From DATFDN01 sp963762525 (lineage in GTDB: Bacteria > Pseudomonadota > Alphaproteobacteria > Acetobacterales > Acetobacteraceae), in the NCBI GenBank assembly GCA_963762525.1, contig CAVXKT010000003.1, positions 434,001 to 498,000 of the forward strand: 64,000 bases of DNA. Direction: 5' to 3'. A model generated the notes under the pieces. That model saw only the letters and a list, made by a program, of their open reading frames with translations, searched no databases and was not told where the DNA came from. The first letter of the stretch is position 1; the number at the start of each line of letters is the position of its first letter. The translations under genes were made by a program, and so were the position numbers. Of this stretch, positions 62,811 to 64,000 are shown in pieces.

Positions 62811-63306
62811 TCAAGCCGCCTTCTGCGCTTGCTGATTGACCGATCTGTTGGCGATCTGGTTGAGCAGCTCGTCGGCTTTCTTCTCCTCCGCCAGCGTCTC
62901 CTCCAGCAAGCGCACCGCGTCCGTTCATTCCGCAAACCTTGGCCCACGCGACCATGGTGCCGTAGCGGGCCATCTCGTAATGCTCGACCGCCTGTGCGTT
63001 GGCCAGAATGCCGGCGTCGCGGACCGGCCCGGCCTCGAACTCCTCGACCACCTCCTCGCCCTCCTCCACGATGCCGTTCAGGGCCTCGCAGGTCTGGCCG
63101 CGCGCGCGCTTGCCGATTTTCTCGAACACCTGCTGGAGCCGCTCCACCTGATGCTGGGTCTCCTCGCGGTGATGGATCAGCGCCTGCTTCAACTCCTCGC
63201 TTTGCGCGGCCTTCGCCATCTTCGGCAGCGCCTTCAGGATTTGCCGCTCGGCGTAGTACATGTCCTGAAGAAAACTCAGGAACAACTCGTTGATGCTGTT
63301 CTTCAT
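62811..63306 (-). CDS. DUF892 (YciF-type) ferritin-like protein (one frameshift)
   Basis: About 164 residues from ATG 63306. The ferritin-like helices begin LFLSFLQDMYYAERQILKAL, with Glu/His metal ligands (LIHHREETQHQVERL, AVEHYEMARYG). One surplus G near 62923 shifts the frame; the true end reads LLEETLAEEKKADELLNQIA and then QQAQKAA with TGA at 62811. Stress-induced family; possible diiron site. Confidence 0.85.
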
Positions 63307-63551
63307 GGGTTTGTTCGCTCCTCGAAGGTTTGCGCCGGCGGATGCCGCCGTTTGATCGGGCATCCGGCAATAAGTTTAACCGTCTCCCGCTCACGAAGTT
63401 CGGAGGCGGCCGTGCAATTCCTTGTGCGCGCAGGCAAGATTTTTCTCGCGTCAAGGGCGGAGAAACGGCCCCGGCCCGCTCGCGTTGAGCCCGCATCGGG
63501 AGGACCGTCTGCAGAGGCCGTCCTTTGTGACCATCCCTCGGGAACACCCGC

Positions 63552-64000
63552 ATGGCCGACACCGTCGCCGATTTCGTCTGGCAACGCCTGCACGAATGGG
63601 GAGTTCGTCGCATCTTCGGCTATCCCGGCGACGGCATCAATGGCTTGGTAGGTGCGCTGAATCGCAACAAGGATAAGTTCGAATTCGTGCAGGTCCGGCA
63701 CGAGGAGATGGCGGCGTTCATGGCGTCGGCCCATGCCAAATTTACGGGGGAGGTCGGGCGTGTGCATGGCGACCTCCGGTCCCGGCGCCATCCACCTTCT
63801 GAACGGTCTCTACGACGCACGGCTGGACCATCAGCCGGTGCTCGCGATTGTCGGTCAGCAGGATCGCAACTCCCTGGGCGGACATTACCAGCAGGAGACC
63901 GATCTGGAGGTGCTGTTCAAGGACGTGGCCGGCGCTTTCGTGCAGCAGGCCAGCACGCCGGCGCAGGTCCGGCATCTGATCGATCGCGCGATGCGCATCG
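63552..64000 (+). CDS. TPP-dependent pyruvate oxidase/dehydrogenase-like enzyme, 5' part (one frameshift)
   Basis: The gene starts at ATG 63552 and runs off the window. The N-terminal part (MADTVADFVWQRLHEWGVRR, IFGYPGDGINGLVGALN, with the TPP-activating Glu in VRHEEMAAFMA) is followed by MATSGPGAIHLLNGLYDARL in another frame; one surplus G near 63757 explains it. The closest type is PoxB-like pyruvate oxidase or related acetolactate-synthase-type enzymes. The 245 bases upstream contain no gene. Confidence 0.88.
   Translation, partial: MADTVADFVWQRLHEWGVRRIFGYPGDGINGLVGALNRNKDKFEFVQVRHEEMAAFMASAHAKFTGEVGRVHGDLRSRRHPPSERSLRRTAGPSAGARDCRSAGSQLPGRTLPAGDRSGGAVQGRGRRFRAAGQHAGAGPASDRSRDAH

Noticed and set aside
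63307..63551. General-stress (EcfG-type) promoter before the DUF892 gene
   Set aside because: On the minus strand CGAAC-N16-GGTT is the best match to GGAAC-N16-CGTT, two mismatches in the key boxes; too weak to call.

Overview
The window is GC-rich bacterial chromosomal DNA and is almost fully coding. Several signs point to an alphaproteobacterium, plausibly of the Acetobacterales/Rhodospirillales: an lptB-rpoN-hpf block, a ppiD-trpE / tpiA-secG neighbourhood, a DUF1127 protein divergent from a LysR regulator, a Tim44-domain protein, and many liv-type and CoA-linked catabolic genes. The exact taxon is an inference. I saw no rRNA, tRNA, CRISPR array, IS element or phage gene.

Layout. 1-2.2 kb: end of lptB, rpoN and hpf. 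2.3-5.6 kb: a KimA-like potassium importer and a family 9 (heptosyl) glycosyltransferase. 5.7-8.3 kb: an iron-uptake operon (cupredoxin, FTR1 permease, outer-membrane-type protein, GFA protein) behind a Fur-like box. 8.4-12.6 kb: a peptide-ligase module (circularly permuted ATP-grasp, alpha-E protein, two transglutaminase-like proteins). 12.6-18.9 kb: a P-loop protein, a CBS protein, trpE, a PpiD-type chaperone, a cytochrome c, tpiA and secG. 19-22.4 kb: a branched-chain-type ABC transporter without a binding protein. 22.4-34 kb: an RTX-like metalloprotease, an acyl-CoA dehydrogenase / CoA-transferase pair, a broken GGDEF-EAL gene, LysR/DUF1127, a broken phospholipase D, an aldehyde dehydrogenase and a cupin. 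35-39.8 kb: a complete second liv operon. 40-42.6 kb: DUF3311 plus a sodium/solute symporter and a PEP-mutase/isocitrate-lyase enzyme.

The most interesting part is 42.5-60.3 kb, a nickel and hydrogenase island. nikR is divergent from a four-gene ABC transporter of the polyamine (PotABCD) type. Between them lies a perfect NikR operator (GTATGA-N16-TCATAC) that overlaps the -10 of the transporter promoter. The transporter runs straight into a group 1h ('actinobacterial', high-affinity) [NiFe]-hydrogenase operon: hhyS, hhyL, a NifU-like protein, DUF5947, DUF6084, a 428-residue unknown, an endopeptidase, a 33-residue membrane peptide and hypF-hypC-SIS isomerase-hypD-hypE-hypA-hypB. Most junctions from the transporter to the end of hypB overlap by 4 bases or more. 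The simplest reading is a nickel-regulated uptake system of unusual type that feeds a hydrogenase able to scavenge trace H2.

60.3-64 kb: SDR, histidine phosphatase, Tim44 protein, and a stress-type group (DUF6496, DUF892, PoxB-like TPP enzyme) that runs off the window.

A caution applies to the whole window. At least fifteen otherwise well-conserved genes carry single-base frameshifts, several in short G/C/T runs. This looks more like consensus error than biology, so frameshifted genes are annotated here over their full reconstructed span. Two loci (GGDEF-EAL at 27.2-29.4 kb and phospholipase D at 30.8-32.1 kb) are damaged more heavily.
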